Assembly (NCBI RefSeq): GCF_002865645.1
Contig: NW_020194512.1
Location: 3,513,183 to 3,577,182 of the forward strand
Reading direction: 5' to 3'
Source: Hyaloscypha bicolor E
Taxonomy: Eukaryota; Ascomycota; Leotiomycetes; Helotiales; Hyaloscyphaceae
Length of the DNA: 64,000 bases
Under the pieces are notes generated by a model. It searched no databases. It saw nothing but the letters and a program-made list of their open reading frames with translations, and was not told where the DNA came from. Within the stretch, counting starts at the first letter, position 1; the number at the start of each line of letters is the position of its first letter. Below, in pieces: positions 34,697-46,194 of the stretch. Position numbers and translations under genes: made by a program.

Positions 34697-35450
34697 ATGT
34701 CAAGAAAGGCCACTTCAAACGCCGTCAAGTCCACGATGGAGAAACTCCCAATCACTGTCTCTAACCGAACCGTTCCAGCAACCACGTTCACCCGCTTCAA
34801 GAAGCTGCCGCCCGAGCTTCGCAATATGATCTGGGAGCAAGCGCGGCCAAGGCCAAGCGTATCATCTCTATCACCGCATTAAAGATGGCCCTCACAAGAA
34901 CACACGCAGAGCGAGACATAACGACAGTATACCGGGCATTCTGCACGCTTGCGAGGACTCGCGAAATTTTTGCCTGCAGTTCTACGAACTCGCCCTGGGC
35001 TCAACCTTCCACCGTGGCCTTATATACCTAAACTATGACCAAGATTCCCCCTACTTCGGCAAGAAGGAAGATCTTACAGCCTTCTACAGCCGCAGTCAAA
35101 GAGGAAGTAAGGAATGATTGATGAGATCCTCGACATGGAGGAGCACATCACGACCGTGATTATGGCAACGACCCCTGACTGCGTTGTGAGTTCGTACACC
35201 TCTAAATCCTTTAGAGTTGACAACTTCTATGCTTTCGACCAGCGAGGGTATATGAAATATTTTGGTACGGTTCCCGTGACAAACTGAGACGCGGCTCAGC
35301 TTGTGAGGTGCTGGAAGTGGGTGGTCTCAAAGACGGGATATGGAGGCAATTGTCCGAAAGTTAGATGCCTCAGAACTTTGAAGACACCAGAGTTAGAGGT
35401 TATTGAAAATGCACACAAAGAATGCCTGCCCAGTCCTGAGTTATCTGCTC
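34697..35450 (+). pseudogene. 2EXR-domain pseudogene
   Basis: ATG at 34697 opens a frame that contains the domain start FKKLPPELRNMIWEQA, then runs out at a TAA near 34880. Switching frame recovers the rest of the domain: KRIISITAL, then RRARHNDSIPGILHACEDSRNFCLQFYELALG and GLIYLNYDQDSPYFG, ending at a second premature stop near 35117. Further family-like text continues in other frames (ILDMEEHITTVIM, VSSYTSKSF). At least two frame breaks make it non-functional as read. It begins about 380 bp from the end of the hAT element. Confidence 0.75.
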
Positions 35451-36190
35451 AAATCCTCTAGTGACATGAGAAACACCAGCAAGTCGAAGTCGCAGGTGAT
35501 GGGGTGATAATTGGTGGATACTCTCTGCCTTTCAGACTTGGAAAACATTCATAGAAGGCTTCTCTTCGAGGTGTTCTGCTTATCCGTCATGGGTTACTTT
35601 CACTTTTTCAATTGTAAATTAGGTCACATTGCCTCTCATTTGGCAAGGGCATTTGATAAACGTCTCTAGAACATTGCCTGGGAATTGACACCGGGACTTA
35701 GGGACTTCTACAGATACTCACCATAGCAATAATCAATGAGACATCTGAACAATAAAACCAATTTCTATTTTTTCCCTGGATACTTGTACCGTTGTAAGAT
35801 TGCAGAACAATTAAACAAACGCTTTCTATTCTTTGTCTCTGTAAACAATCATGACCTTGTCAGCAAATCACTTTCTTTCCATTGTCTTAACTTAACCCTC
35901 GTGCGGCATACTAACATGACGGCAAATATTTTCCTTGTCCCGTTGAGTTCGAATTCGACGTGAAGGGGAATACCAATCAAGGTCTCCCACCAGCTTCCTC
36001 GCTCAAGAATCAAGATGAGATGGCAGAATTGACCCTAAGTGTGTTTCTAAATTTTAATATGCGGCAGATAATATTTCACAGGCGAGGCTTAGATATAGGT
36101 AATAAACAGCTCTTCTTTGAGCGATCGTCAGCCTTTTTGTCTTCTAGTCAACAACACCGAGGATAATCTCCACCAAAACCACCATCAAAC
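35451..36190. other. Intergenic region in the 2EXR array
   Basis: No gene is recognised. The right end is the promoter and leader of the next 2EXR gene. Confidence 0.35.
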
Positions 36191-37046
36191 ATGGTTGAGG
36201 AACCAGCAATTCCGGACTACGACACTACTTGTCCACCACTTATCTCTTCCAACATGTCTTTCTCTAGGAGCAACAGCGTCTTTTCAGGAGGCAATCGGTT
36301 GAGCAAGATAGCTCCAGCAATAGAGTTTGTCCAATTTCCCAAACTACCTCTGGAGCTTCGTGTTGCTATCTGGAAAGTAATGGCAGAGCATGGACGTGTA
36401 ATCACAGTACGTCGCAAGGGCCATCCCTTGATCCACACAACTGTACCAAAGCACAATGCAGCTGCTGTCCCTAGTATTCTGCATACATCGAAGGAAGCAA
36501 GATGTATCGGCCTGGAGACTTACAGAGCCTACTTCGGAACTCGTTTCAGCGGGCACCCGGTTTACTTCAACTTCGACATCGATGCCCTATACTTCCCGTC
36601 TTATGACGATATGCGCGCTTTCTATGGTGGCTTGGTGGTTTCGACAACCATATGGCCTCCTGACATTCTCCAGATCGAGCAAAAGCTCAAGACGTTAATC
36701 GTCGGGGGAAAGCTGCTCGATATCCACAACGGCTTAACCGCTCGGTTTGAGATGGTAGAAGAAGTCGCCATTGAAGAGCCGGCTGACATTCCTCCCCACG
36801 AGAGACCGGAGGACTTGGTAGACCTGAAGAATCTCTGGCAGTGTCTAATTGGAAAGGATCCTGGGATCAGGTTTGCCAGCAAGGTGGAGCTCAAGGCTCT
36901 GGAAGATTCCGAGACTGTAAGCTGCACCGCCACCTCTGGTTGAGTTGCCAAAGCTAACCAATGTTTAGATTAAAGGAGTAAAGCCAAAGATTGAGGCTGC
37001 TAAGAAGAGGAAAGCGGCTTTCAAGAAGGCTACCAATGTGCTTTAG
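36191..37046 (+). CDS. 2EXR-domain protein
   Basis: Two exons, 36191-36916 and 36969-37046, give 267 residues. A 52-nt phase-0 intron (GTAAGC, GCTAACC branch, TTTAG) separates them. Domain blocks are FPKLPLELRVAIWKVMAEHGRVI, KHNAAAVPSILHTSKEARCIGLETY, and HPVYFNFDIDALYFPSYDDMRAFYG. The C-terminal exon is short and lysine-rich (IKGVKPKIEAAKKRK), so it may favour nucleic acid or nuclear contacts, though that is inference. ATG at 36191 gives the longest form; ATG at 36254 is an alternative. Function of the family is unknown. The intron position after ..ET is shared with the gene at 39.3 kb. Confidence 0.82.
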
Positions 37047-37497
37047 ATACTTGTCTTGGTGATCAGAGCTAAGGCAAACATCTGGTTCTTCTAAAGGACC
37101 GAATCCTCATGAGTAGGGATAGTGAGGCAGAACTTTCCATGGTAACGATCGGATTATTTGCCACGCTGTGTTAACATCTCAATTGCGGTAGGCTGATGGG
37201 ATGGAGCTGAGCATAGAGAATGCGACATTCAACCTAAGAATTTGGCCCTTTATTTTGATAACAGAATTGTAGACAGCCAAACAGTACTCCTCATTATTTC
37301 ATTATCCTTTTCCCTTGATTTTCTAACACACTGAATATCCACCATGATTATAGTAATGTCCACCTGCTCTGGGCGGAAAATTCTCACCACTTGGCTTGAA
37401 TCGTAACATGACTTTTAAAAACCGTATCTCATTCTACTAACGTCGAAAAGATACAGATAGGTACAGCTCAAACTTGCTTGAGAAACTAAGCCCGCAT
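37047..37497. other. Intergenic region between a 2EXR gene and arsC
   Basis: These are the 3' flanks of two convergent genes. No gene is recognised. Confidence 0.4.
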
Positions 37498-37962
37498 TCA
37501 AACTTTGTGTACAGGTACTGATGTCTCCTTCCAAGAAGCGCCTTCGCGTAGCCCCGCAGCGTAGGCATCAATCACTTTGCGGATCTCATCCCTCACGCGG
37601 CGAAACTCGGCCAGCACCTTCTCCTCACCGCCCTCGGCGTGAGCGGGGTCATCAAAACCCCAGTGATAGCGATTTAACTGCCCGAGAAATACGGGGCACG
37701 CCTTATCGGCGTTTCCGCAAACAGTGATGACAGTCGCAATCTGGCGGTCGAGAAAGGTGTTCATGTCCTTAGACGTGTGATCAGAAATGTCGATTCCAAT
37801 CTCCTTCAGCACCTGAATCGCCTTGGGGTGGACATAGCCAGCAGGCTTCGACCCTGCGCTGTGAACTTCGACAAGGTCGCCGGCGGAGGCTTGTAAGATG
37901 CCTTCAGCCATGTGGCTGCGGCAGGAATTACCGGTGCAAAGAATGAGAACGCCGGGTTTCAT
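37498..37962 (-). CDS. arsC: Bacterial-type arsenate reductase, low-molecular-weight phosphatase family
   Basis: Intronless gene of 154 residues. The P-loop CX5R is at residues 9-15 (CTGNSCR), followed by SHMAEG. The redox pair Cys82/Cys89 sits in [13 protein letters not shown], and the general-acid loop FDDPAH is near residue 104. This three-cysteine arrangement defines thioredoxin-coupled arsenate reductases of the ArsC/Wzb superfamily, which turn As(V) into As(III) for export. Fungi normally use the unrelated-in-detail Acr2 (Cdc25-like) enzyme. The high similarity to bacterial ArsC wording, absence of introns and isolation inside a fungal 2EXR array point to horizontal transfer from a bacterium. 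No arsenite exporter lies nearby. Confidence 0.93.
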   Translation of the reverse strand: MKPGVLILCTGNSCRSHMAEGILQASAGDLVEVHSAGSKPAGYVHPKAIQVLKEIGIDISDHTSKDMNTFLDRQIATVITVCGNADKACPVFLGQLNRYHWGFDDPAHAEGGEEKVLAEFRRVRDEIRKVIDAYAAGLREGASWKETSVPVHKV

Positions 37963-38339
37963 AGTGTACCAATTAAATATACAAGTTTAGTCAGATAGGT
38001 TTGATTGCAATCTGGCCCTGAAAGTAGCTGAAATTTTGAATATAACTGTTAGATGTGACGGATGTATGAAAATAATAACATGCGAACCGACTTCTGTTTT
38101 CACGTTAGTATTTTAAAGGGGGATGATCGCCTATTTCGCCACAAGCCAATCATAACTTCAGTGTGACATTCCAAGCCTAGGCCTGATAAGGTGAGTGACA
38201 TGCCAGCATTCCAAAATAACACAATTGGGGGTGCTTGCGGCATAGGGGCGGGATGGGCACCGCCTCCGCGAATTATGCGGAAGCAGTGACATCCCAAAAG
38301 CCAAAGGCCAAACGTGCACCAACGACTTCAGATCATGTT
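37963..38339. other. Intergenic region upstream of arsC
   Basis: Presumed arsC promoter. There is no recognisable gene. Confidence 0.35.
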
Positions 38340-38597
38340 TTACGAAAACAACCTTACCGATCGAGGCGCGAGAAGCCAGAAGACATCATAGACAGAAGCG
38401 AGTGTTGGCGCTTTCTGATCGGAAGACTTCGCGATGTTTTATTCACTAGCAAGAGTGAGTTTTGTGGTTTGGAGCAGTCTGAAAATAAGTCCCCAGAACC
38501 TAGAGACCCATCTAATTTGCGGATGCTATTGAATATTCTGGTTAAGGTGATAAAGGGAAAGATGGAGGCTGCTTGGAAGAGAGAGGTGGCGCTTTAA
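38340..38597 (+). pseudogene. C-terminal relic of a 2EXR-family gene
   Basis: The frame around 38353-38597 reads RREKPEDIIDRSECWRFLIG, then FTSKSEF. This aligns with the C-terminal part of the 36.2-kb 2EXR protein (HERPEDLVDLKNLWQCLIG, FASKVEL). No 2EXR domain precedes it, so it is a decapitated paralogue. It ends at TAA 38595-38597. Confidence 0.6.
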
Positions 38598-39265
38598 ATA
38601 ATACAAGCAGGCTATTTGGGACGTTTGTTTATTCAACCAACAGAACATCAGGCCATCCGGCATTCCCGAAGTTCCACTCCTCAGGAGCAGGGATAAAGGG
38701 CAGTATCTTTACATAGGATATTTCAAAGTGATCACGAAGTCTCAAGCCACTGTGCCAAGTTGTATCAAACTCTTAATTCTAGCAAACTTCAGATGCTAGA
38801 TTTCAATTTGAATGGGTGGAGTGCGTACTGCCATGCAAAAATTAGTTCTGCGATTCTCAAAAGCCATCACAGAATCATCAGATCTCTGTGATTTAAGGCT
38901 CTCTATTATCATAACTTTCGAGAACAATTATGGTTATCAAAACTTTAATGTTCTGTTCCTGTTTTGCATGACCCTTCCCCTATCACTGCAATGAAATAAA
39001 CAGTTCCCAATCCATCCTGAACAACACTACGTATATTGATTCACTGTTCGCATCGACAGCTGTTATGAAAATTAAAGGAGCTCAACTTGTAGCAAAGCGA
39101 AGTCCTGCCCTATATATTTAGACCTTGGTATTCTCTTCCATCTTTCCATCATCCTTCGTCAACATTCGACCTTTCGAACAAACTCTGCTTTCTACCATCG
39201 GATTCTTCTTGCAACAAACACAAACCGCACAATACAACACTCGAGCAACTTGTGGCAGCATCAAG
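38598..39265. other. Intergenic region in the 2EXR array
   Basis: No gene is recognised. A TATATATTTAG element near 39111-39120 lies about 150 bp before the next start codon and may be a TATA box. Confidence 0.4.
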
Positions 39266-40065
39266 ATGCCTTCCTCCAACATGATCAAGCGGATAAAGTT
39301 TGTCCCTGCCTACAAGTTCATGCTCTTTCCAAAGCTTGCCCCGGAATTGCGCGTCACGATCTGGCACTTCGCCGCAAACTACCAACGTACTATCACCATA
39401 TGCGGTGCAGAACCTTATGCCGAAGCCAACCGGATGGTCGCAAAGCACAATGCACACATCGTACCGGGAATTTTGCATGCCAATAGGGAATCTCGTGAAA
39501 TTGCTTTGAAGCACTACCAGATTCACTTTGGCCCCCAATTCGGAGGCCGCCACATATTCTTCAACTATGACGTCGATGGTCTCTACTTCCCCTTCCCCTC
39601 AGACTTGGATGCTTTCTACGGACGGGCCAATGACGGGATGTCGCAGCAAGACAACTCTTTTCTTGCGCTCTCCGAACGCCTCCCAATGGAGAGGAAGCTC
39701 AAGCGTTTGGTGATTGGAAACACAATCATGCTTCTTGGAAACGCGCTGTTGACTCGATTCTGGCGTGTGGCAGAAGTGGTTCTCGAGGCACCACCAAGAA
39801 GTTTTCTGCCTCACACTGAAACGTGGAACAATTATCTCGCAGCCCTGGAGAAGTTGTGGAAAGTTGCGAGCAAAGGGGAGAAGACACCCATTGTGAAGAC
39901 TGTCACGGCTGATGAGTTTTTGGATTTGGTTCATGAGGAGACTGTAAGTGTTCAACATCCTTCTACAATATTTGGCCACACGCTAACGAAAGTTAGAAAA
40001 AGAATATGAGAGAGGAACAATTCCGAGCTGTGGAAGGACTTTACCGAGAAGGTTACATGGACTGA
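39266..40065 (+). CDS. 2EXR-domain protein
   Basis: Two exons, 39266-39943 and 39997-40065, give 248 residues. The 53-nt phase-0 intron has donor GTAAGT and branch GCTAAC. Domain blocks are FPKLAPELRVTIWHFAANYQRTI, KHNAHIVPGILHANRESREIALKHY, and HIFFNYDVDGLYFPFPSDLDAFYG. The start at 39266 (MPSSNMIK) was chosen because it sits close before the domain; an in-frame extension further upstream begins without ATG. The downstream exon encodes KKNMREEQFRAVEGL. This gene is the closest in layout to the 36.2-kb copy, sharing intron position and phase. Function unknown. Confidence 0.82.
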
Positions 40066-40787
40066 CAGGGCGGTCAGATGTCAGAGCACCTGCATAGCGA
40101 AGTGGCTCTTTGATTTCTTTCAGTGGACGCAGATATTCGGGATCATGTTTCTCCCGCAGCGATTGGTCTCAGTAGGGAAAATTGGGCGTCTTGGTATGGA
40201 TCGGGCAAGCGGAAGAAGAGTATCAATATATGGCATTGCAAATCAGTAAAGCATCACTAAACTGACTCTCTCAAATCTGCTCTTCATGAAATTTGCCAAA
40301 GCTAAAATTAGGTAAACATGATTATTACATAACTTGCCTTATTACCACCTATTTTCTCGGAGTCCAGGATATATTGAAGTCTATATCTTTGAGCCCGAAT
40401 CTAAATAAGCAAAGGCTCCTCTTTTCCTTTTAAAGATAGTAAGTAGTGCTTCAAACAATTCCGCCTCATACTTTAAATATTCTCGGCTATATACTTTTAT
40501 TTTATCAGGTCCTGGTTGTTGAATCCAGGATTTATCGGAAATTTTAAAGACGCGGCAAACAGGGGAGCGGAGGCGAAATTAAAACTGGTATAAAAACATC
40601 GCCTATTAGCAGCAACAAACCCTTGCTTCCCTTCGTCCTCTCTCATCAACAGAAGACTTCCACCACAACGAAAGACTTTTCCAACAACACCCAACTGCAC
40701 CAAAAGCTTCTCGGAACTGCAGAGCCTCTTCCTGAAAGAGAGGGGAGTTTCCCATTTTCAAGATAAGAGGCGCCTTCCGCTGTCAAG
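40066..40787. other. Intergenic region in the 2EXR array
   Basis: No gene is recognised. 40240-40460 is AT-rich. Confidence 0.35.
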
Positions 40788-41661
40788 ATGCCCTCTTTAC
40801 CCCCCACACAGTCTCCACCACTGGTTTCATCTCCAGCTCCCACCGCCACTTTCCACAAATTCCCCAAGCTCCCACCAGAGCTGCGCCTCATGATCTGGCG
40901 CCTCATCGCAAACACCCCTCGAACAATTACATCTCATGCACCTATCTCTCCTTCCCCGAGCGATACATTATCACCAACGGTATGTACACAAGAAACCCCG
41001 ATTATCACATCACAGGCGTAAAGCACAACGCCCGCACCGTTCCAGCAATCCTATCCGTGTCCCAAGAAGCACGCTTCATCGTGCTTGAGCACTACGACTT
41101 CTTCTTCAGCCCCGCCTTCTTGGGCCAGCTGGGATTTTACATCAACTATGCTGTCGACACGCTTCTGATCTGGGAGGACGATGTGATCGATTTCTTCTTC
41201 GCCGGTCTGGACGCGAGCTATGCCTCTTCACTTCCAGATGAAATCCTCGAGTTGGAGAAGAAACTCAAGTTCCTTGTTTTTAGGGGCTATTACCGCGCAG
41301 GTAGCCTAGATGATTTCGGCTGGGTGCTTGTCCGGTTCAAAGCGCTGAAGGTGCTCATTATCGAGGAGGTTGTGCAGGACATTTGGCACAATGATCCTAA
41401 TATCACACGAGTTCATCTCGAATGCGTTAAGCAGAGACTTGATGCCGCGTGGTTGGGGAAGAGAGTCCCTAGTGGAGGGAGGAATTCTATAGATAGGTCC
41501 GTGACTAAGGTCGACGAGCCTATTGGAGGGAATGGTCCTAAACTTAAGGCTCTGACCAACGATGAGATGCTTGCGATGTATCTCTCGCAGGAGGTGAGTT
41601 TGCTTGCTGGGCATTGTATTTGAGAGTGTATACTAAATGGAGTTTGCAGGAAAGAACTTAA
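40788..41661 (+). CDS. 2EXR-domain protein with a frame discontinuity
   Basis: ATG at 40788 opens MPSLPPTQSPPL, then the domain FHKFPKLPPELRLMIWRLIANTPRTIT. The second block, VKHNARTVPAILSVSQEARFIVLEHY, and GFYINYAVDTLLI lie in a different frame that opens near 40982. The tempting intron (donor GTATGT at 40980, acceptor CACAG ending 41015) does not restore the frame: it would place TAA directly after the junction. Either an unusual splice or a one-base indel is present. The last exon after the intron at 41594-41649 encodes only ERT. That intron again sits near the C-terminus, as in the paralogues. Possibly a recent pseudogene. Confidence 0.65.
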
Positions 41662-43130
41662 AAGTCAAGCAAAAAAGACAAAGAAGAATATTTGAGAAGT
41701 GTGCTGTTGAGGAGGAAACAGCTGCTTCCGGTGCGAGAAGCGTAGCCACTGAACCTTCGGGTCGATGAGACATTCGAGGGAAGTGCATATCTTGATCATT
41801 GCTGTCCTTCGCAAGGCTCAGTTTAGCGATGCAGTCGGCCTCCAAGCTTCGTACCTGCACAATATATCAGTACAAGTTATCCCCGCGGACGCACCTGTGA
41901 AACTAGATACTCTTCACAACATCGAGCCGGCACAGGTTCAGCTCATAGATCTGCCAGACGCAATCCTCGCTCTAGATATGCCATTTTTCCTAACAATATC
42001 CATCTCCACAGAAAGGTAAACCCCGCTCGACATCATGACTAGACTTCCAGCAAACACAACTCTCCTCACTCCCACCTCCAGCGCCGAATACGCGGCACCG
42101 AGACGAAACCCCAGAAACGTCTCTCCTCACCAAACATACTCGGCATACGAAACTACTCCCCCTCATAATATCAACTCATCGCAACAACTCGTCTGCGAGA
42201 AAAAGAGACTGAATAACTGGTGGCGTCGCAGGAAAGAGGAAAATGCTTAGCCTAGCAAATAAGAAAATACTTTGAAAGGGTGAAAAATTCTTCCCGTGAA
42301 GGCGATATATCAATGCCCGCTTCCATGTGGCAACAATCTCCCAGACCAATATTCCAGTACTTAACCTCCATCATTCTACCTAATTCTCTAACAATCTCAG
42401 GAAAAACACCTTGAGCACCCTGTGGGAGGAGTGAAGGGATGGATGGATGGATGGATGGATGGATGGGAATTGACAACTAAGTGATGATAGAATGGAAAGG
42501 AGAGAAGAGTTGAGCGAATGCGAGAGAGGGGCTGTTGTATTTATGTTTGGGGAAAGAGCGAACGCGAGAGAGATCGAAGGCTAGATGGAGGAAGCAAGGA
42601 TGTCGGCGTGACTCTTATGAAGAAGACGGTTGAGAAAGGAAGGAGCGAGCAAGGAATGAGGGAGGAGGCCTTGCCCTGATTTGACGTCACGTCTACTTCG
42701 AATGACCGAATAGAACCAGTTACGGTAAGTGGAAGATTTGGAAGTAAAGAGAGTAACTCACTCAAGGAGTGTTGGTGAAGTCTCACTAGCGAATTGGGCT
42801 GAGGCACGTCCTAATTCCCGTAACAATCGCATTTTAATTCCACACAACTACGTAATTATCGCCCGGTCCCGATCCTTTTATTTAATCCTCCCATCCCACC
42901 ATACGTAATCATAACAATATTCCGATCCATTATCCATCTGCATCATATACGCCAATGAAGGAGAGTCGTTAGATCCAGTCATCATGCGTCCGTCCAATCC
43001 CCAACCGCGAACCCTCGCTCGAAAAGCAATTTTGAATGTTGTACAGTACAGTCTCCGTTGTTGAATATGAAAAAGCGAAATCCAGATCCGAATCTACCCT
43101 CCGTTTCAATTTTGTAGCGTGAAGAGGTAA
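41662..43130. other. Intergenic region with a GGAT microsatellite
   Basis: Small frames at 41765-42250 lack recognisable domains. A (GGAT)n microsatellite lies at about 42437-42466. The right part (42840-43130) is presumably the 3' UTR of the C2H2 factor gene. Confidence 0.45.
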
Positions 43131-45479
43131 TCATGGACTGCCAAAGAAAACATCCTCACTGTTCCTGAAGAGATCATCACCCGCTGTGTTGCTGAATTCA
43201 TCGTCAAACTTCGCCATCAACAATTCTGGATCGCGTTCCAAAGTTGTCAGGCCACCGTTACTGGCTGCAGCGAATGCCTCGAGGAACATCTCATCGTCGT
43301 GCTCTGAGATGTTGCTCATTCCGGTCATGTTCATTTGCATATCGTCGCCGTGCCGAGACCCATTTTCCAGATCATAGTAATGGTTGCTGGGAGCCGGGCT
43401 GGAGGAGGATTCACAGAGTCCTGGGGGGGAGTGGTAGCTGTGGATGCTCTTAGCTGGAGATGTGGGGTGTGACGGCAGATGCTCGGAGATGGAGCCACGG
43501 TGAGATTGAGAATGGTGGCTGAATGCTGATGGGGAGTGTGCAGTCTGTGATTGAATCGCCTGAGGAGAGACGCAATTGTTGTCCATCGGGGAATGGTGTT
43601 GTGAATATTGGGAATTGCTGGTCTCCATGACATTCTGTGGGTACTCGTAATCACCGAAAGGCTTGTCATCAAGGATACCAGCGTCGCTTCGGGGAGACTG
43701 GCCATCTTGACTTTCTGAGCAGTCAGAAGTGGATGAAGCAGATGACATTGCCTTGTTTTTGCTGCGAGTTCGGGATGACTTCTTGAGGCGCTCCTCATCG
43801 CCTGGCCGGTTCTTACGAGGTCGGCCACGCTTGACGGTCTTCTTGATAACACCCTCAAAAGCTCCTATGCACATTCCACGTTGTCTGTGCCGTGTCAATG
43901 CATCGTGTCTGGCAAAGCTGTTTCCACATTGGCAAGGGTATGGCTTCACACCACTATGAATCTTGGCATGGCGCTTGAGATCGTGTTGTCGCACGAAACA
44001 TTTCTTGCAGTGAGGGCATTGGAATTGTCTGTCTCCGAGATGAGTCTGAACATGAGACTTGATGTTCTCCTTCCGTCCAAAGCGTTTCTTACATTCGGGG
44101 AAAAGACAAATCCATTTTCCGTCCGAGGGTTCAGGTCCAGAAATGAAAGATGCAATATCATCAATTGTGATTCCAGTCTCAGTGATTGATTCGTCAGGGT
44201 TGATACTGGAAACAGATTCTGATCGTCGATGGAGCGAATGAGTCGGGGAAGCTGGAATAGGAAGACCATGAGCAGTGGGCTCTGGATAAGTGTGAGCATC
44301 CAGGTCTGGTCTGGTCACGAATGGATCTCCGAACATGGCCATTTCGGTAATCTCTGGAGACGAATGGTATGACATGGCAGGGGAGAGATTCGAAGCTTGC
44401 GAGTGTGTAGAGCCATCGTACTGATCTTCACTTTTCATGAAATCGAGGTTGATATTTGTCATATTCATGAAGTTACCGGTCGGCATTGGGGCGGAGTCGA
44501 AAGTACTCGGTGTAGTCATGGGGCCGGTCCGAGGTGGACTCGGGATGGAGTTCATTTCAGCCGCCTCCCTCATATCGTCGAAGACTCCTCTTGCTCGGCG
44601 ATTGCTCCTTGGTTTAATTGTCTCTTCCATTGAAGTATCATAGGTATCGAGGAATCTCTGCGGTATCTGTTCGTGCTTGATCGTGCGATCGTGCGGTGTC
44701 TCCTGCGGTGTAAGAGGGAAATAACCTGAACATGTTAGCTATGAATAAAAATATGAATTAAATACTCGATTGTTGAACTTACTCGAAACATTCTGGTTGG
44801 GAGGAGTAATGGGTCTCTGTGTGTGGGGTGATTGCAGTGCCAGGCTCTCAAATTGAGCAACTCTGTCCACAATACCACCACTGATCCTCCTTGAACTTCT
44901 CCTGCTATGATTTTTACTCTTCGTAGCATCGCTGCCGTTATCGAAGCCAGCCGAGAAGTCCAGAAATGCAGATGGAGTGAGGATTTGGTCGTTTGAAAAG
45001 AGGTTGAAGTCGTTGCTCCCATTGAATTGGTTGGGATCGACATTAATTATCGTATTGATGGGTCCGGAGTATGACCACCTGTTTTGGTTCTGGTTGTGTT
45101 CCCCAGTTCCATACTGATCCATACAAGCGGCATCAAAAGATTGTCTGTGAGTGGTGACGGTAGGTGAACTGTGGTAGTTCTCGTCATTGTCGAATTGGTT
45201 GAATTGTGGGCCCGGGCGTGCCAGTCTTTGCTGCTGCGTTTCTCGCAATATATGCTGTTGTGTCGTTTGATATCCTGTGTTAGTAGTACTTACCATGTAT
45301 TCCTGCGGCGGGGTTTGTCGTCGTCTTTGGTCCAGGGACATTCCACGGCGGTGGCCGCCATGTCGCTGGATGTTGGGCAGGTTGGATGCCTTCACTGGCT
45401 CGAATGCCGTTGGTGTCGAATTTTGTCGTCGGTGTTGTCGTTGGCGATTGTGAAGGTTGTTGGTAGGATTGGACAGCAT
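43131..45479 (-). CDS. C2H2 zinc-finger transcription factor, Ace2/Swi5-like
   Basis: Exons 45479-44783 and 44725-43131 (57-nt intron, GTAAGT..GTTCAG) give 763 residues. The N-terminal region is low-complexity (HRRQNSTPTAFEPVK, HILRETQQQRLARPGP). The conserved block YFPLTPQETPHDRTIKHEQ and FDDMREAAEMNSIPSPPRT spans the region just after the intron. Three C2H2 fingers lie at about residues 436-515: CLFPECKKRFGRKENIKSH, CPHCKKCFVRQHDLKRH, and the shorter CQCGNSFARHDALTRH. These are followed by a basic AT-hook-like KRGRPRKNRP. This architecture is that of fungal Ace2/Swi5/CUP-type factors controlling cell separation and cell-cycle genes. It is divergently transcribed from the CBS-PB1 gene. Confidence 0.9.
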
Positions 45480-46194
45480 TATGAATGCTCGAGGAGTTCG
45501 GAAAGTCGTTGTTGTCGAAGTAAATGCAATTAAGCACACCTGTTGTTCCGAGACTTCGCAGGTTAGCATGCATGATAGATACAATTGAGGCCCAAAAGCA
45601 TACCTCACGCAGCGCAAGCCGTTAGGCCGGGCAGACGGAAATCGTTGCTCTTCTCAGCAGATGTTGACTCTGAAGAGCCCTGGGGTATATTTAGGAAGGC
45701 CGCAGCCTTAAAATTGGTGGAGCGGTTTAGGAGATGCTGATGTGCGCAGCCAGAGGATATAGAGCGGGAGGTGTCTATAGAGTTGTGGTTCTTGAAAACG
45801 TGTGAAGGGTGTGGAGTGTGGTTTTTTTCTCTGCGGGTGGGATTTGTGAACTCGATGGTCTGAGCGAGATCTTCAAATGCATGTTTTAGGAGCGAGTCAA
45901 CAACGGCTGTGGTTGCCCGGCAACGGCGCCGCCCGCCGCCCGCCCACACGCGAACCGTGCCTGGCCATCGGCGGTTCGTTGTTCCCTTTCGCCGACCACT
46001 CAGCTCTTGCCGAGCCTCAGGCCTATTGTGCTGTTTCCCAATCAACGCGCCGGAAAAACAAGATCTTGCAGCGGTTGTTCCGTTCCCTGGCAATTGTCGC
46101 TCAACCAGTCCTCTTATCCAGGAATCAATCAGCGCTTAGCATTCCTGGACGATATCTGCGACACAGCAGACAACATTGCCCTTGCCTGCCCGCG
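45480..46194. promoter_or_regulatory. Shared upstream region between the Ace2/Swi5-like and CBS-PB1 genes
   Basis: About 715 bp separate the two divergent start codons. The segment contains short frames but no recognised gene and presumably holds both promoters and long leaders. Confidence 0.5.

Noticed and set aside
34485..34829. 114-codon frame upstream of and overlapping the 2EXR pseudogene
   Set aside because: It overlaps the clear 2EXR text in another frame and has low-complexity Ser/Arg composition typical of a shadow frame.
42035..42250. 71-codon frame downstream of the 2EXR array
   Set aside because: No domain and no support from neighbours; left as unassigned intergenic sequence.
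42437..42466. Short tandem GGAT repeat considered as a CRISPR-like or telomeric array
   Set aside because: It is a simple 4-bp microsatellite without spacers; no CRISPR array, rRNA or convincing tRNA gene was seen anywhere in the window.
45605..46093. 162-codon minus-strand frame between the Ace2-like and CBS-PB1 genes
   Set aside because: It fills a promoter/leader interval and shows no protein-family pattern.
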